A DNA stretch of 64,000 bases from Kroppenstedtia sanguinis. GTDB lineage: Bacteria > Bacillota > Bacilli > Thermoactinomycetales > DSM-45169. Location of the stretch: NCBI RefSeq assembly GCF_050433445.1, contig NZ_JBNPXF010000017.1, positions 1-64,000 on the forward strand, read 5' to 3'. A model generated the notes under the pieces. That model ran no database searches, was not told the origin of the DNA, and worked only from the letters and a program-made list of their open reading frames with translations. Below, piece after piece: positions 15,726 through 24,515 of the stretch; within the stretch, counting starts at the first letter, position 1, and each line of letters starts with the position of its first letter. The position numbers and the translations under genes are program-made.

Positions 15726-16115
15726 TTACTCCACTAATTCGAGATAAACCATTTCCGTTCCGTCCCCGCGGCGCGGCCCGATTTTAATGATGCGGGTATA
15801 TCCACCGTTGCGCTCTTCATAACGGGGACCCACTTCATCAAACAACTTTTTCACTGCATCCACCTTTTCGTGGTTGTCCTGCTCTCCCTCCCGTTCCGTC
15901 CGGGAACGATTGTTACGAACAAAGGAGGCTGCCTGACGGCGAGCGTGGAGGTCGCCCCGTTTTGCCAGGGTAATCATTTTATCGGCAATGGAACGAGCTT
16001 CCTTCGCTCTGGACTCAGTCGTTTCGATCCGCTCATGGATGATCAGGTCAGTCACGAGGTCACGAAGCAGAGCTTTCCGTGCACTTGAGTTGCGACCCAG
16101 CTTGGAGTATGCCAT
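15726..16115 (-). CDS. rplQ: Ribosomal protein L17
   Basis: The 129-residue protein lies near the 50S exit tunnel. The N-terminal block MAYSKLGRNSSARKALLRDLV is diagnostic. An insert near residues 65-80 (RSRTEREGEQDNHEKVD) is longer than in many L17 proteins. GGGAGG lies upstream of the ATG. It follows rpoA by 31 bases and ends the alpha operon at a terminator. Confidence 0.97.
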   Translation of the reverse strand: MAYSKLGRNSSARKALLRDLVTDLIIHERIETTESRAKEARSIADKMITLAKRGDLHARRQAASFVRNNRSRTEREGEQDNHEKVDAVKKLFDEVGPRYEERNGGYTRIIKIGPRRGDGTEMVYLELVE

Positions 16116-16146
16116 GGATTTCCCCTCCCTCTTTTAGAGATTGCGA

Positions 16147-17091
16147 TCACTCATCGCTGCGCAGGGAGAGTCCCAATTCTGCGAGTTTCTCCTGCACTTC
16201 TTCCAGCGATTTACGCCCCAGATTGCGAACCTTCATCATGTCTTCTTCCGTCTTCTGTGTCAGCTCTTGGACGGTGTTGATGCCGGCCCGCTTGAGACAG
16301 TTGTAGGATCGGACGGAGAGATCCAGCTCTTCGATGGTCATTTCCATGACCTTCTCTTTTTTGTCTTCTTCTTTTTCCACCATGATTTCGGCGTCTTGGG
16401 CTTCTTCGGTCAGACCGACGAAGAGCATCAGATGTTCCGTCATGATTTTGGCGCCGAGGCTGACGGATTCGTCGGGATGAAGACTCCCGTCCGTCCATAC
16501 CTCCAGCGTCAGTTTGTCGTAGTTGGTCACTTGGCCAACCCGAGTGTTTTCCACCTGATAGTTGACACGTTTGATGGGAGTATAGAGCGAGTCGATCGGG
16601 ATCACCCCGATGGTCTGCTCCTCCCGTTTATTTCGATCCGCCGGCACATAACCCCGGCCGCGGTCAGCAGTCATACGGACGTGAAGGCGCCCATCACTGG
16701 CTAAAGTGGCGATATGAAGATCCGGGTTAAGAATTTCCACATCGGAATCAGCCCGGATATCTCCGGCCTTCACATCCCCGCCACCCTCCACATCAATCTC
16801 CAAGACTTTCTCTTCATCAGAGTGAATCTTGAGAGACAGATGCTTCAGATTGAGGATGATCTCCGTAACATCCTCCACCACCCCGGGAATTGTGGAAAAC
16901 TCGTGCAGAACTCCGTCAATCTGGATCGAGGTGACTGCCGCACCAGGCAAAGATGACAGCAAGATGCGTCGGAGTGAATTGCCAAGGGTGGTGCCGTATC
17001 CGCGTTCCAAGGGTTCCACGACAAATTTTCCGTAGCGGCCGTCGTCGCCGATTTCCACGGTTTCAATTTTCGGCTTCTCGATTTCAATCAT
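16147..17091 (-). CDS. rpoA: RNA polymerase alpha subunit
   Basis: The 314-residue subunit dimerises to begin polymerase assembly. The N-terminal domain includes GNSLRRILLSSLPG. The linker around 225-240 is acidic and lysine-rich (EKEEDKKEKV). The C-terminal domain, which contacts UP elements and activators, contains LSVRSYNCLKRAGINTV. Length matches B. subtilis. A 190-base gap with promoter-like sequences separates it from rpsK, so alpha may be made partly independently of the ribosomal genes upstream. Confidence 0.98.
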   Translation of the reverse strand: MIEIEKPKIETVEIGDDGRYGKFVVEPLERGYGTTLGNSLRRILLSSLPGAAVTSIQIDGVLHEFSTIPGVVEDVTEIILNLKHLSLKIHSDEEKVLEIDVEGGGDVKAGDIRADSDVEILNPDLHIATLASDGRLHVRMTADRGRGYVPADRNKREEQTIGVIPIDSLYTPIKRVNYQVENTRVGQVTNYDKLTLEVWTDGSLHPDESVSLGAKIMTEHLMLFVGLTEEAQDAEIMVEKEEDKKEKVMEMTIEELDLSVRSYNCLKRAGINTVQELTQKTEEDMMKVRNLGRKSLEEVQEKLAELGLSLRSDE

Positions 17092-17217
17092 ACGGTTTGA
17101 AACCCTCCTTCAGAACGTCGCATTCCGGGTGGTCTTCAGTCAATCGTGGTGAAAATCTATGCGTGTTCCCGGCCGATGGATCGTTGGGTAAACCAACCAA
17201 TAAATTTGTCCAGTACC

Positions 17218-17267
17218 ATTATACACATAGTTCTACCAGTATAAACCAACGCCAATCCCGGAATCAA
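17218..17267 (-). promoter_or_regulatory. Candidate promoters before rpoA
   Basis: Two overlapping candidates lie in the rpsK-rpoA gap on the minus strand: TTGATT (17267-17262), 18 bp, TATACT (17243-17238); and an extended -10 TGTGTATAAT with TATAAT at 17223-17218 but a poor -35. Confidence 0.5.
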
Positions 17268-17280
17268 CCCGCGTCACGCA

Positions 17281-17682
17281 TCAGACACGGCGACGCTTTG
17301 GTGGGCGGCAACCGTTGTGGGGGATCGGGGTGACGTCTTTAATCAGACTGACTTCCAGCCCGGCAGCCTGCAGAGAACGGATCGCCGCTTCTCGACCGGC
17401 CCCCGGTCCTTTTACCGTCACTTCGACGCTTTTTAAGCCGTGCTCCATCGCTTCTTTGGCAGCGGCTTCCGCAGCCATCTGTGCAGCAAAGGGTGTACTC
17501 TTGCGAGATCCTTTGAAACCGAGAGTGCCAGAGCTAGCCCAGGAGATGGTGTTCCCCCGCCGATCCGTGATGGTCACAATCGTGTTGTTGAAGGTGGAGC
17601 GGATATGCACCGCGCCCGATTCAATATTTTTACGTGCACGGCGTTTCACGCGCTGGTTCGTTGTCCGTTTCTTAGCAGCCAT
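17281..17682 (-). CDS. rpsK: Ribosomal protein S11
   Basis: The 133-residue platform protein of the 30S subunit shows STFNNTIVTITDRRGNTISW and the C-terminal TPIPHNGCRPPKRRRV. GGAGG lies 7 bases before the ATG. It follows rpsM by 21 bases and belongs to the same transcript. Nothing unusual is seen. Confidence 0.98.
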   Translation of the reverse strand: MAAKKRTTNQRVKRRARKNIESGAVHIRSTFNNTIVTITDRRGNTISWASSGTLGFKGSRKSTPFAAQMAAEAAAKEAMEHGLKSVEVTVKGPGAGREAAIRSLQAAGLEVSLIKDVTPIPHNGCRPPKRRRV

Positions 17683-17703
17683 TCTTCTCCCTCCTTACCT
17701 CGG

Positions 17704-18072
17704 TTATTTTTTCTTGTTGGCGACTGTCCGACGGGGACCTTTACGGGTCCGCGCGTTGGTTTTGCTCTTCTGACCCCGGACTGGCAGTCCACGGCGGTGG
17801 CGGATTCCACGGTAGGAACCGATCTCTACCAGCCGCTTGATGTTGAGGGCGACTTCACGGCGCAAGTCCCCTTCCACCACCAGATTTTTGTCAATGGTGC
17901 TACGAAGCTTAGAAACTTCATCTTCCGTCAGATCACGGACCCGAGTGTCAGGGTTGATCTCGGTTTCCTTCAGGATTTCTTTGGCACGAGAACGACCGAT
18001 CCCGAAGATGTAGGTCAACGCTACTTCCACTCGCTTGTCGCGGGGGAGGTCAATACCCGAAATACGAGCCAA
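17704..18072 (-). CDS. rpsM: Ribosomal protein S13
   Basis: The 122-residue protein of the 30S head forms intersubunit bridges and its basic C-terminal tail contacts P-site tRNA. Diagnostic blocks are ISGIDLPRDKRVEVALTYI and GIRHRRGLPVRGQ. The start is TTG (LARISGID) 9 bases after GGAGG. It follows rpmJ by 18 bases. Confidence 0.98.
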   Translation of the reverse strand: MARISGIDLPRDKRVEVALTYIFGIGRSRAKEILKETEINPDTRVRDLTEDEVSKLRSTIDKNLVVEGDLRREVALNIKRLVEIGSYRGIRHRRGLPVRGQKSKTNARTRKGPRRTVANKKK

Positions 18073-18090
18073 TGGTGAACACCTCCTATC

Positions 18091-18204
18091 TTATCCTTGT
18101 CTTTGTTTGTGTTTGGGGTTTTCACAGATTACCATAACGGTTCCTTTTCTGCGAATCACTTTGCATTTTTCGCAGATCGGCTTGACCGAAGGACGTACTT
18201 TCAT
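18091..18204 (-). CDS. rpmJ: Ribosomal protein L36, zinc-binding form
   Basis: A 37-residue frame on the minus strand encodes MKVRPSVKPICEKCKVIRRK, then GTVMVICENPKHKQRQG. It keeps the Cys-X2-Cys...Cys...His zinc site, so it is the C+ form. It lies between infA and rpsM, as in B. subtilis. GGAGG lies upstream of the ATG. Confidence 0.97.
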   Translation of the reverse strand: MKVRPSVKPICEKCKVIRRKGTVMVICENPKHKQRQG

Positions 18205-18303
18205 CTCGTATCCCTCCTGTTTCCACTCGGTGTCAGTTCTCCGGTAACAAATCCGGATTTCAATTTGGATCGGTGCGACATCCGAGGGGACCCATCCGGG
18301 CCA

Positions 18304-18522
18304 TCACTTATAGCGGTAGGTGATCCGGCCGCGGCTTAAGTCATACGGGGAGAGCTGGACCGTCACTCGGTCCCCCGGCAGAATCCGGATAAAGTGCATA
18401 CGGATTTTCCCAGAAACGTGGGCGAGGACTTTATGACCGTTATCCAGTTCCACTCGGAACATCGCATTAGGCAAAGGTTCGATGATCTTGCCTTCCACTT
18501 CGATCACATCTTCTTTGGCCAT
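18304..18522 (-). CDS. infA: Translation initiation factor IF-1
   Basis: The 72-residue OB-fold protein blocks the ribosomal A site during initiation. It contains EVEGKIIEPLPNAMFRVELD and SPYDLSRGRITYRYK, both standard for IF-1. AAAGGAG lies about 10 bases before the ATG. It overlaps nothing and lies 4 bases behind the KOW-protein gene. Confidence 0.98.
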   Translation of the reverse strand: MAKEDVIEVEGKIIEPLPNAMFRVELDNGHKVLAHVSGKIRMHFIRILPGDRVTVQLSPYDLSRGRITYRYK

Positions 18523-18526
18523 TGAC

Positions 18527-18835
18527 TCACTCTCCTTTTCTCCGCTCCTGCCGGAGCAGGTATTGGTTCAAGGCGTAGCGTATTTTGGCGTTGTCGGCCC
18601 GACCATCCTTTTCCAAGGAATTCGCTACTTCCCGGGCGATGTAGTGGGTGAGTTGGATATGCTTGATATTCTTCTTTTTCGCCTGGCCGACCTTCCGTTT
18701 ATCCCCGTCCACCAACAGGACGAAGTGGGGTTCAACCACGCCGATCACCACTGCATATCTCCCCGCCTCACGACCCCTTAACACCTGGACCACCTGTCCT
18801 TTTTGAGGTCGGGTTTCGGCATCCATCGCATCCAT
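18527..18835 (-). CDS. KOW-domain RNA-binding protein (YbzG-like)
   Basis: The 102-residue protein has an N-terminal KOW segment (KGQVVQVLRGREAGRYAVV), like ribosomal L14e/L26 RNA-binding folds, then a basic helical tail (YLLRQERRKGE). A protein of this type, YbzG, lies between map and infA in many Bacillales; its role is not settled, though ribosome or RNA binding is likely. The ATG at 18835 has AGGTG 7 bases upstream; an adjacent GTG at 18838 would be too close. Confidence 0.8.
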   Translation of the reverse strand: MDAMDAETRPQKGQVVQVLRGREAGRYAVVIGVVEPHFVLLVDGDKRKVGQAKKKNIKHIQLTHYIAREVANSLEKDGRADNAKIRYALNQYLLRQERRKGE

Positions 18836-18848
18836 CACCCTTCACCTT

Positions 18849-19595
18849 TCACGCTGTGGTCAATATTTCGTGGCCTTGATCCGTGATCGCGATGGTGTGT
18901 TCAAAGTGGGCACACAGGGAACCGTCCTGTGTGATGACGGTCCAGTTGTCAGCCAACGTTCGCACATAACGCTTGCCTGCGTTCACCATCGGTTCAACGG
19001 CCAGGGTCATTCCCGGTTTCAAGCGGGGACCCTTCCCCGGAGGCCCGAAATTGGGGACATTGGGTTCTTCATGTAGCTCTTGGCCGACACCATGACCCAC
19101 ATACTCCCGGACTATGGAGAACCCAGCAGTTTCGGCAACAGTTTGGACGGCATGGGCGATATCTCCGATCCGGTTCTCCGGCTTCGCCTGCTCCAGACCC
19201 GCATAGAGAGACTGCTCCGTCACTTCCAAAAGACGGGCCGCCTCTTCGGAAATATTCCCGACGGGATAGGTCCAGGCTGAATCCCCGTGATAACCATCCA
19301 AGCAAGCTCCGATATCCAGGCTGATCAGATCCCCGTCCTGCAAAACCCGATCCCCAGGAATTCCATGCACCAGCTCTTCGTTCACCGAAGCACAGATGCT
19401 CCCTTTAAACCCGTTATATCCCTTGAAGGAAGGCGTGGCCCCATGCTTGCGGATAAACTTCTCCGCCAGTCGGTCCAACTCCCGGGTGGTCACTCCTGGC
19501 CGGATGGCCTCCTTTAGCATCTGGTGCGTCTCGTAGACGATACGTCCTGCTTTACGCATGCGCTCCAATTCTTTTGCAGATTTTAGGATGATCAT
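18849..19595 (-). CDS. map: Methionine aminopeptidase, type I
   Basis: The 248-residue metalloenzyme removes the initiator methionine from nascent proteins. Metal ligands are visible in SLDIGACLDGYHGDSAWT (Asp pair), GHGVGQELHEEPN (His) and TLAVEPMVN (Glu), with a last Glu in HFEHTIAIT. Its ATG overlaps the adk stop as ATGA. The adk-map pairing next to secY is standard for Firmicutes. Confidence 0.97.
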   Translation of the reverse strand: MIILKSAKELERMRKAGRIVYETHQMLKEAIRPGVTTRELDRLAEKFIRKHGATPSFKGYNGFKGSICASVNEELVHGIPGDRVLQDGDLISLDIGACLDGYHGDSAWTYPVGNISEEAARLLEVTEQSLYAGLEQAKPENRIGDIAHAVQTVAETAGFSIVREYVGHGVGQELHEEPNVPNFGPPGKGPRLKPGMTLAVEPMVNAGKRYVRTLADNWTVITQDGSLCAHFEHTIAITDQGHEILTTA

Positions 19596-20245
19596 CGAAT
19601 GGCTCCCCTGAGTACCTTTAGAATCGATTCAGTCACCTTGTCAATGGGCTGTGCTCCGTCAATCCTACGGAGATTCCCCTCGGATTGATAGTAATCCACC
19701 AGTTCCCGGGTTTTTCCCAAGTTGACTTCCAACCGTTTGGCCACCGTCTCTTCCCGATCATCATCCCGTTGATAGAGAGAACCACCACAACGGTCACAAA
19801 TCCCATCCTGTTTTGGCGGATCGAACACTGCATGGTAAGTGGTACCACATTCGCTGCAGATCCGGCGCCCGGTCAACCGTTTCAACAGTTCAGCTTCCGC
19901 CACCTCAATGTACAGAACATGATCCAGGGAGCGGCCCAACTCTTTCAATGTTTCGTCCAGAGCTTCAGCTTGGGGGACCGTGCGGGGAAATCCGTCTAAT
20001 AGAAAACCCTCGGCACAATCAGCTTTGCCTAACCGCTCCTTCACAATACCGATCGTGACCCGGTCAGGAACCAACTGGCCCTCATCCATGTATTTCTTGG
20101 CTTCCAGTCCCAGCGGCGTCCCCTCCTTCACCGCCTGTCGGAAGATGTCCCCTGTGGAAATGTGCGGGATATGAAGCTCTGCGGTGATTCGGTCCGCCTG
20201 AGTTCCTTTCCCAGCACCGGGCAATCCCATGAGCACGATATTCAA
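19592..20245 (-). CDS. adk: Adenylate kinase, zinc-lid form
   Basis: The 217-residue enzyme balances ATP, ADP and AMP. The P-loop is GLPGAGKGTQ (about 7-16) and the AMP site includes HISTGDIFR. The lid has a four-cysteine zinc site, CSECGTTYHAVF...CDRCGG, typical of Gram-positive long-form kinases. The start is TTG (LNIVLMGLPG) 8 bases after GGAGG. It lies 140 bases downstream of secY, and that gap holds nothing I recognise. Confidence 0.97.
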   Translation of the reverse strand: MNIVLMGLPGAGKGTQADRITAELHIPHISTGDIFRQAVKEGTPLGLEAKKYMDEGQLVPDRVTIGIVKERLGKADCAEGFLLDGFPRTVPQAEALDETLKELGRSLDHVLYIEVAEAELLKRLTGRRICSECGTTYHAVFDPPKQDGICDRCGGSLYQRDDDREETVAKRLEVNLGKTRELVDYYQSEGNLRRIDGAQPIDKVTESILKVLRGAIR

Positions 20246-20385
20246 ATCTCATCCCTCCCGGTGATTCGCAGGCTATGAACGGATCCAGCCTTCCGGCACA
20301 GATGAGGCTCGATGATCCACCCGCGAATCGGCTGCGTGATGAAGGGTCCGGTGAGGATGCCCCTTTGGATCAGCCGGGACCCCGA

Positions 20386-21699
20386 TCACTTGATAAAGCC
20401 TTTGTAGTGCCGTTTAATCAGCTGGCTCTCAATGGTCTTCATCGTCTCCAGAGCAACCCCCACCACGATCAGCAGAGAGGTTCCACCGATCTGCACGGAT
20501 TGCGGCAAGCCTGCCAGACTGGTGAAAAAGACGGGCAAAATGGAGACGGCAGCCAGGAAGAGCGCCCCAGCCAAGGTGATGCGGTTCATGATTCTGGTCA
20601 AATAGACCGAGGTGTTCTTACCCGGACGAATGCCGGGGATATACCCCCCGTTTTTCTTCATCTGATCCGCCAATTGCACCGGATTGATCTGCACAAAAGT
20701 GTAGAAGTAGGTGAATCCGATGATCAGGAAGACATAAATGACCATGCCCAGCGGTGCATTAAAACTCAAATTGGTAACGATCCAATCCGCCACCGCATTA
20801 CCGCTCCAGAAGCTAGCAATCGTAGATGGGAAGATCAACAGCGACATGGCAAAGATCACAGGGATCACGCCAGCGGCATTCACTTTCATCGGAATGTGAG
20901 TGGATTGTCCGCCAAACATCTTACGACCCACCACACGCTTGGCATACTGCACAGGAATCTTGCGAACTCCTTGCTGGATGAAGATCACACCTGCCACGAT
21001 CAGAATCAACACAGCCAGAATCAGAACCAATTTCACGATGCTGAGGAAGATTTCGTCCCCGGCATTGGCAAACATGGTTTCATAGATCTGAGTTGCAGCC
21101 GGCGGAATCCCGGCGATAATCCCGGCAAAGATCAGGATGGAGATCCCGTTTCCAATCCCTTTATCCGTGATCTGTTCACCCAACCACATCAAGAAGGCCG
21201 TTCCTGCAGTCAAGGTGAGGGAGATCAGAGCATAAGTGGCAAAGGTGGGGTTGTCGATAAAACTAATCCCAAAACCGGCACCCGCCCGGTCAAAACCGAT
21301 GGTGAGACCGATCGACTGGATCAGCCCCAGAATCACAGTTCCATAGCGGGTGACCCGGGCCAGCTTGCGCCTTCCCGCTTCCCCTTCTTTAGCCCACTGT
21401 GCAAACTTGGGGATGACATCCATGCTTAACAGTTGCACGATAATCGATGCCGTAATATAAGGCATAATCCCCATGGCAAAGATAGAGAAGTTGAGAAAGG
21501 CCCCACCGGAAAAGGTGTTGATCAAACCGAAAACACCACTGCCTGCACTCTGTTCTGCCAGCATCTTCAGAGCGTCATTATTGGTATTTGGCACCGGGAT
21601 GTAGCTACCGATCCGAAAAACCACCAGCATCGCCAGGGTAAACAGGATCCGGCGCCGAAGATCCTCCACTTTGAAGATGTTGCTCACGGTTTGAAACAT
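20386..21699 (-). CDS. secY: Protein translocase channel SecY
   Basis: The 437-residue protein has ten membrane spans and forms the Sec channel with SecE (encoded near 48.2 kb). The plug and first helix region is GSGVFGLINTFSGGAFLNFSIFA, and family blocks such as GIMPYITASIIVQLL and FVQINPVQLADQMKKNGGY are intact. Its ATG overlaps the rplO stop as TGATG, so translation is coupled to the last ribosomal gene of the spc cluster. Confidence 0.98.
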   Translation of the reverse strand: MFQTVSNIFKVEDLRRRILFTLAMLVVFRIGSYIPVPNTNNDALKMLAEQSAGSGVFGLINTFSGGAFLNFSIFAMGIMPYITASIIVQLLSMDVIPKFAQWAKEGEAGRRKLARVTRYGTVILGLIQSIGLTIGFDRAGAGFGISFIDNPTFATYALISLTLTAGTAFLMWLGEQITDKGIGNGISILIFAGIIAGIPPAATQIYETMFANAGDEIFLSIVKLVLILAVLILIVAGVIFIQQGVRKIPVQYAKRVVGRKMFGGQSTHIPMKVNAAGVIPVIFAMSLLIFPSTIASFWSGNAVADWIVTNLSFNAPLGMVIYVFLIIGFTYFYTFVQINPVQLADQMKKNGGYIPGIRPGKNTSVYLTRIMNRITLAGALFLAAVSILPVFFTSLAGLPQSVQIGGTSLLIVVGVALETMKTIESQLIKRHYKGFIK

Positions 21700-22142
21700 C
21701 AGAGCACCTCCGTCGTGCCTCCGGCATTCGCAATTTTTTCTTGCGCGCTCTTAGAGAACTTGTGGGCCTTCACCGTCAATTTCACCTTGAGGTCTCCATT
21801 GGCCAACACTTTCAAACCGTCCTTCAGGTTCTTCACCACACCCATCTCCTGTAACAGTTCCGGGGTGACCACAGTCCCCTCTTCAAACCGGTTCAGAGTC
21901 TCCAGATTCACCAAGGCATACTCCTTGCGGTTGATGTTGGTGAATCCACGTTTGGGTAGACGGCGATAAATCGGATTTTGTCCCCCTTCAAAGCCAGGGC
22001 GAACTCCGCCACCGCTACGAGCCTTCTGACCTTTTTGCCCGCGACCGGAGGTTTTACCGTTTCCCGAAGACATGCCACGACCCACACGGTTTCTCTCTTT
22101 CCGAGAACCCGGGGCCGGTTTCAGTTCGTGAAGTTTCAACAT
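21699..22142 (-). CDS. rplO: Ribosomal protein L15
   Basis: The 147-residue 50S protein has the glycine/arginine-rich extension KERNRVGRGMSSGNGKTSGRG that threads into 23S rRNA. The ATG at 22142 (MLKLHELKP) follows GAGGAGG; an upstream GTG overlaps the ribosome site and is rejected. The stop overlaps the secY start by one base. Confidence 0.97.
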   Translation of the reverse strand: MLKLHELKPAPGSRKERNRVGRGMSSGNGKTSGRGQKGQKARSGGGVRPGFEGGQNPIYRRLPKRGFTNINRKEYALVNLETLNRFEEGTVVTPELLQEMGVVKNLKDGLKVLANGDLKVKLTVKAHKFSKSAQEKIANAGGTTEVL

Positions 22143-22182
22143 AGACACCTCCTCTTGTCAGCTCTTTAAAAAAGAGGTTTCG

Positions 22183-22371
22183 TCACTCCTGTACTTCTTT
22201 CACCTCAACCAGGTGTTTCACCTTTTCGATCATCCCGCGAATAGCAGGATTGTCGTTTTGAATGACGGTCTGTTCCCGTTTCTTGAATCCCAGGGTCTGA
22301 AGGGTGACCCGTTGAGGTTCCGAACGACCGATCATACTACGTTTGAGGGTGATAGCCAGTTTTTTCGCCAC
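22183..22371 (-). CDS. rpmD: Ribosomal protein L30
   Basis: The 62-residue protein shows AITLKRSMIGRSEPQRVTL and NDNPAIRGMIEKVKHLV. I place the start at GTG 22371 (VAKKLAI), 7 bases after GGAGG; the ATG two codons earlier abuts the ribosome site. It lies between rpsE and rplO. Confidence 0.95.
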   Translation of the reverse strand: MAKKLAITLKRSMIGRSEPQRVTLQTLGFKKREQTVIQNDNPAIRGMIEKVKHLVEVKEVQE

Positions 22372-22383
22372 GGTCATCCCTCC

Positions 22384-22881
22384 TTATCCCAGTAACTCTT
22401 CCAAGGTTTTACCGCGCAGTTTCGCGACATCCTCGGGCTTTTTCATATTTTGAATCCCATTGAGAGTGGCGCGAACCATGTTGATCGGGTTGTTAGAACC
22501 CGTCGATTTGGTCAGGATGTCACCCACACCGGCCACAGTCAACACGTCACGCACTGCACCACCGGCAATTACACCGGTACCTTCGGTGGCGGGGAGCATC
22601 AAAACGCGACCCGCTCCATAGCGACCAATCACTTCATGAGGGATCGTCGTCTCCTGAAGGGGCACATGGATCATGTCTTTCTTAGCCACTTCCACACCTT
22701 TGCGGATCGCTTCCGGCACTTCAGCAGCTTTGCCGATCCCTACGCCCACTTTGCCTTTGCCGTCCCCGACGACTACCAAGGCACTAAAGCTGAAGCGGCG
22801 TCCGCCTTTCACCACCTTGGCCACACGGTTGATGCTGACAACTTTCTCCAGCATGTCGTCTTTGGGATGATCGTTGCGCAT
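22384..22881 (-). CDS. rpsE: Ribosomal protein S5
   Basis: The 165-residue 30S protein guards decoding accuracy. The double-stranded RNA-binding domain includes VVKGGRRFSFSALVVVGDG (the loop where spectinomycin resistance changes arise, here of normal sequence). The ATG at 22881 follows GGAGG by 7 bases; a reading from 22902 overlaps rplR. It is followed by rpmD. Confidence 0.97.
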   Translation of the reverse strand: MRNDHPKDDMLEKVVSINRVAKVVKGGRRFSFSALVVVGDGKGKVGVGIGKAAEVPEAIRKGVEVAKKDMIHVPLQETTIPHEVIGRYGAGRVLMLPATEGTGVIAGGAVRDVLTVAGVGDILTKSTGSNNPINMVRATLNGIQNMKKPEDVAKLRGKTLEELLG

Positions 22882-22898
22882 GCTTCTACCTCCTTTGC

Positions 22899-23267
22899 TC
22901 AAAACTTGAGACCTCCTTCGCGGGCCCCTTCCGCCAGAGCCTTGATCCGTCCGTGGTAAAGATAACCCCCACGGTCGAAGATCACTTGATCGATTCCTTT
23001 TTCACTAGCCCGCTTGGCAACCAATTCGCCCACTTTACGAGCCGCTTCCACGTTGCCGCCGTGAATCCCCTTGGATTTCACTTCAGCATCCTGAGTGGAA
23101 GCTGAAACCAAGGTGTTCCCTTGGGCGTCGTCGATTACTTGAGCATAAATGTTGTTGGAGGAACGGAACACGTTCAGGCGGGGGCGATCCGGGGTACCCA
23201 CAACTTTTCTCCGCACCCGGACGTGACGCCGCTTCCGGTTCTTGTTCCGGTCAGGCTTCTGGATCAT
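22899..23267 (-). CDS. rplR: Ribosomal protein L18
   Basis: The 122-residue 5S rRNA-binding protein has RNKNRKRRHVRVRRKVVGT at the N-terminus and FDRGGYLYHGRIKALAEGAREGGL at the C-terminus. GGAG lies upstream of the ATG. Gene order rplF-rplR-rpsE is standard. Confidence 0.98.
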   Translation of the reverse strand: MIQKPDRNKNRKRRHVRVRRKVVGTPDRPRLNVFRSSNNIYAQVIDDAQGNTLVSASTQDAEVKSKGIHGGNVEAARKVGELVAKRASEKGIDQVIFDRGGYLYHGRIKALAEGAREGGLKF

Positions 23268-23294
23268 GCCGCATTCACTCCTTTCCAGTCAACA

Positions 23295-23831
23295 TTACTT
23301 ACCGGTTTTCCCCTCTTTGCGACGGATGCGCTCATCGATGTACTTGATCCCTTTTCCTTTGTAAGGTTCGGGTTCACGATGGGCACGGATATTGGCGGCT
23401 TGAGCACCCACCTTTTCCTTGTCAATCCCCTTCACCACTATTTGGGTCTGGGAAGGCACATCCAGATCAACACCATCGATCGGGTCTACTTCCACCGGAT
23501 GGGAGTAGCCCACGTTGAGAACCACTTTGTTCCCTTTCTTCTGGGCCCGATAGCCCACCCCGACCAGTTCCAGGGTCTTGCTAAAACCATTGGTGACCCC
23601 TTCTACCATGTTAGCGATCAAACTCCGGACTGTACCGTGCAGTGCCCGGTGTTTCCGATGGTCGCTTGGGCGTTCCACGATCACTTGGTTCTCTTCCACT
23701 TTAATGTTGATTTCTGGGTTCAATACACGGGTCAACGTCCCCTTGGGACCTTTGACCGTCACTTCGGTACCGTTCACTTTTACTTCCACCCCGTTGGGGA
23801 TGGAGATCGGTTTCCGACCGATACGTGACAT
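23295..23831 (-). CDS. rplF: Ribosomal protein L6
   Basis: The 178-residue 50S protein lies near the sarcin-ricin loop and binds elongation factors indirectly. It begins MSRIGRKPISIPNGVEVKV and ends with PEPYKGKGIKYIDERIRRKEGK. The ATG at 23831 has GGAGG 8 bases upstream; the frame extends to 23894 but without a ribosome site. Confidence 0.98.
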   Translation of the reverse strand: MSRIGRKPISIPNGVEVKVNGTEVTVKGPKGTLTRVLNPEINIKVEENQVIVERPSDHRKHRALHGTVRSLIANMVEGVTNGFSKTLELVGVGYRAQKKGNKVVLNVGYSHPVEVDPIDGVDLDVPSQTQIVVKGIDKEKVGAQAANIRAHREPEPYKGKGIKYIDERIRRKEGKTGK

Positions 23832-23859
23832 CTCGTTCACCTCCGTCCGTATGCAGTAC

Positions 23860-24258
23860 TTACCAGATGTAAGCCAGCACTTCACCGCCCACACTGGATT
23901 GACGGGCTTCCTTGTCTGTCATAACTCCTTTGGAGGTCGACAGGACTGCGATACCCAGACCGCGGAGTACACGCGGGATTTCATTTTTATTGACATAGAC
24001 GCGCAGACCAGGCTTGCTGATCCGTTTCAGTCCGGTAATCACACGCTCGTTGTTAGGACCGTACTTCAGAAAGATCCGGAGGACCCCCTGTTTCCCGTCT
24101 TCGATATACTCAGCGTCACGAATGAAACCTTCCCGCTTCAAGATATCCGCAATTTCCCGCTTCAGCTTGGACGCAGGCAACTCCAGGCTCTCGTGTCGAA
24201 CCTGATTCGCATTACGGATCCGGGTCAGCATGTCGGCAATCGGGTCAGTCATCACCAT
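23860..24258 (-). CDS. rpsH: Ribosomal protein S8
   Basis: The 132-residue protein binds the central domain of 16S rRNA. Diagnostic blocks are MTDPIADMLTRIRNANQVRH and ISTSKGVMTDKEAR (written there as LSTSKGVMTDKEAR). The ATG at 24258 (MVMTDP) follows GGAGG by 8 bases. It lies between the S14 and L6 genes. Confidence 0.98.
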   Translation of the reverse strand: MVMTDPIADMLTRIRNANQVRHESLELPASKLKREIADILKREGFIRDAEYIEDGKQGVLRIFLKYGPNNERVITGLKRISKPGLRVYVNKNEIPRVLRGLGIAVLSTSKGVMTDKEARQSSVGGEVLAYIW

Positions 24259-24283
24259 GCGTTATCCCTCCTTCCACTCTCCA

Positions 24284-24469
24284 TTACCAGCTCGCTTTTT
24301 TGACGCCGGGAATCTGCCCTTTATAAGCCAGTTCACGGAAACAAATCCGGCAAAGACGGAACTTCCGAATCACGGAGTGCGGCCGTCCGCAGCGTTCACA
24401 ACGGGTGTAGCCCCGGACTTTGAACTTCGGATTCTTTTTCGCTTTGGTGATCATCGATTTCTTGGCCAA
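24284..24469 (-). CDS. rpsZ: Ribosomal protein S14, zinc-binding type Z
   Basis: The 61-residue short S14 keeps the four-cysteine zinc site CERCGRPHSV...CRICF, so it is the C+ type (RpsN1/RpsZ of B. subtilis). The start is TTG (LAKKSMITK) 7 bases after GGAGG. A zinc-free paralogue, if present, is outside the window. Confidence 0.97.
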   Translation of the reverse strand: MAKKSMITKAKKNPKFKVRGYTRCERCGRPHSVIRKFRLCRICFRELAYKGQIPGVKKASW

Positions 24470-24515
24470 CGGATTCCCTCCTTTGATTAAAATGTCGTGC
24501 CATAGGTTCCTCCGT

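Noticed and set aside
20275..21429. Long plus-strand frame opposite secY (384 codons), with similar ones at 33286-34524, 39045-40478, 41111-42379 and 61547-62608
   Set aside because: They lie exactly antisense to conserved essential genes, have implausible His/Gln-rich compositions and no family features. They follow from codon bias of the real genes.
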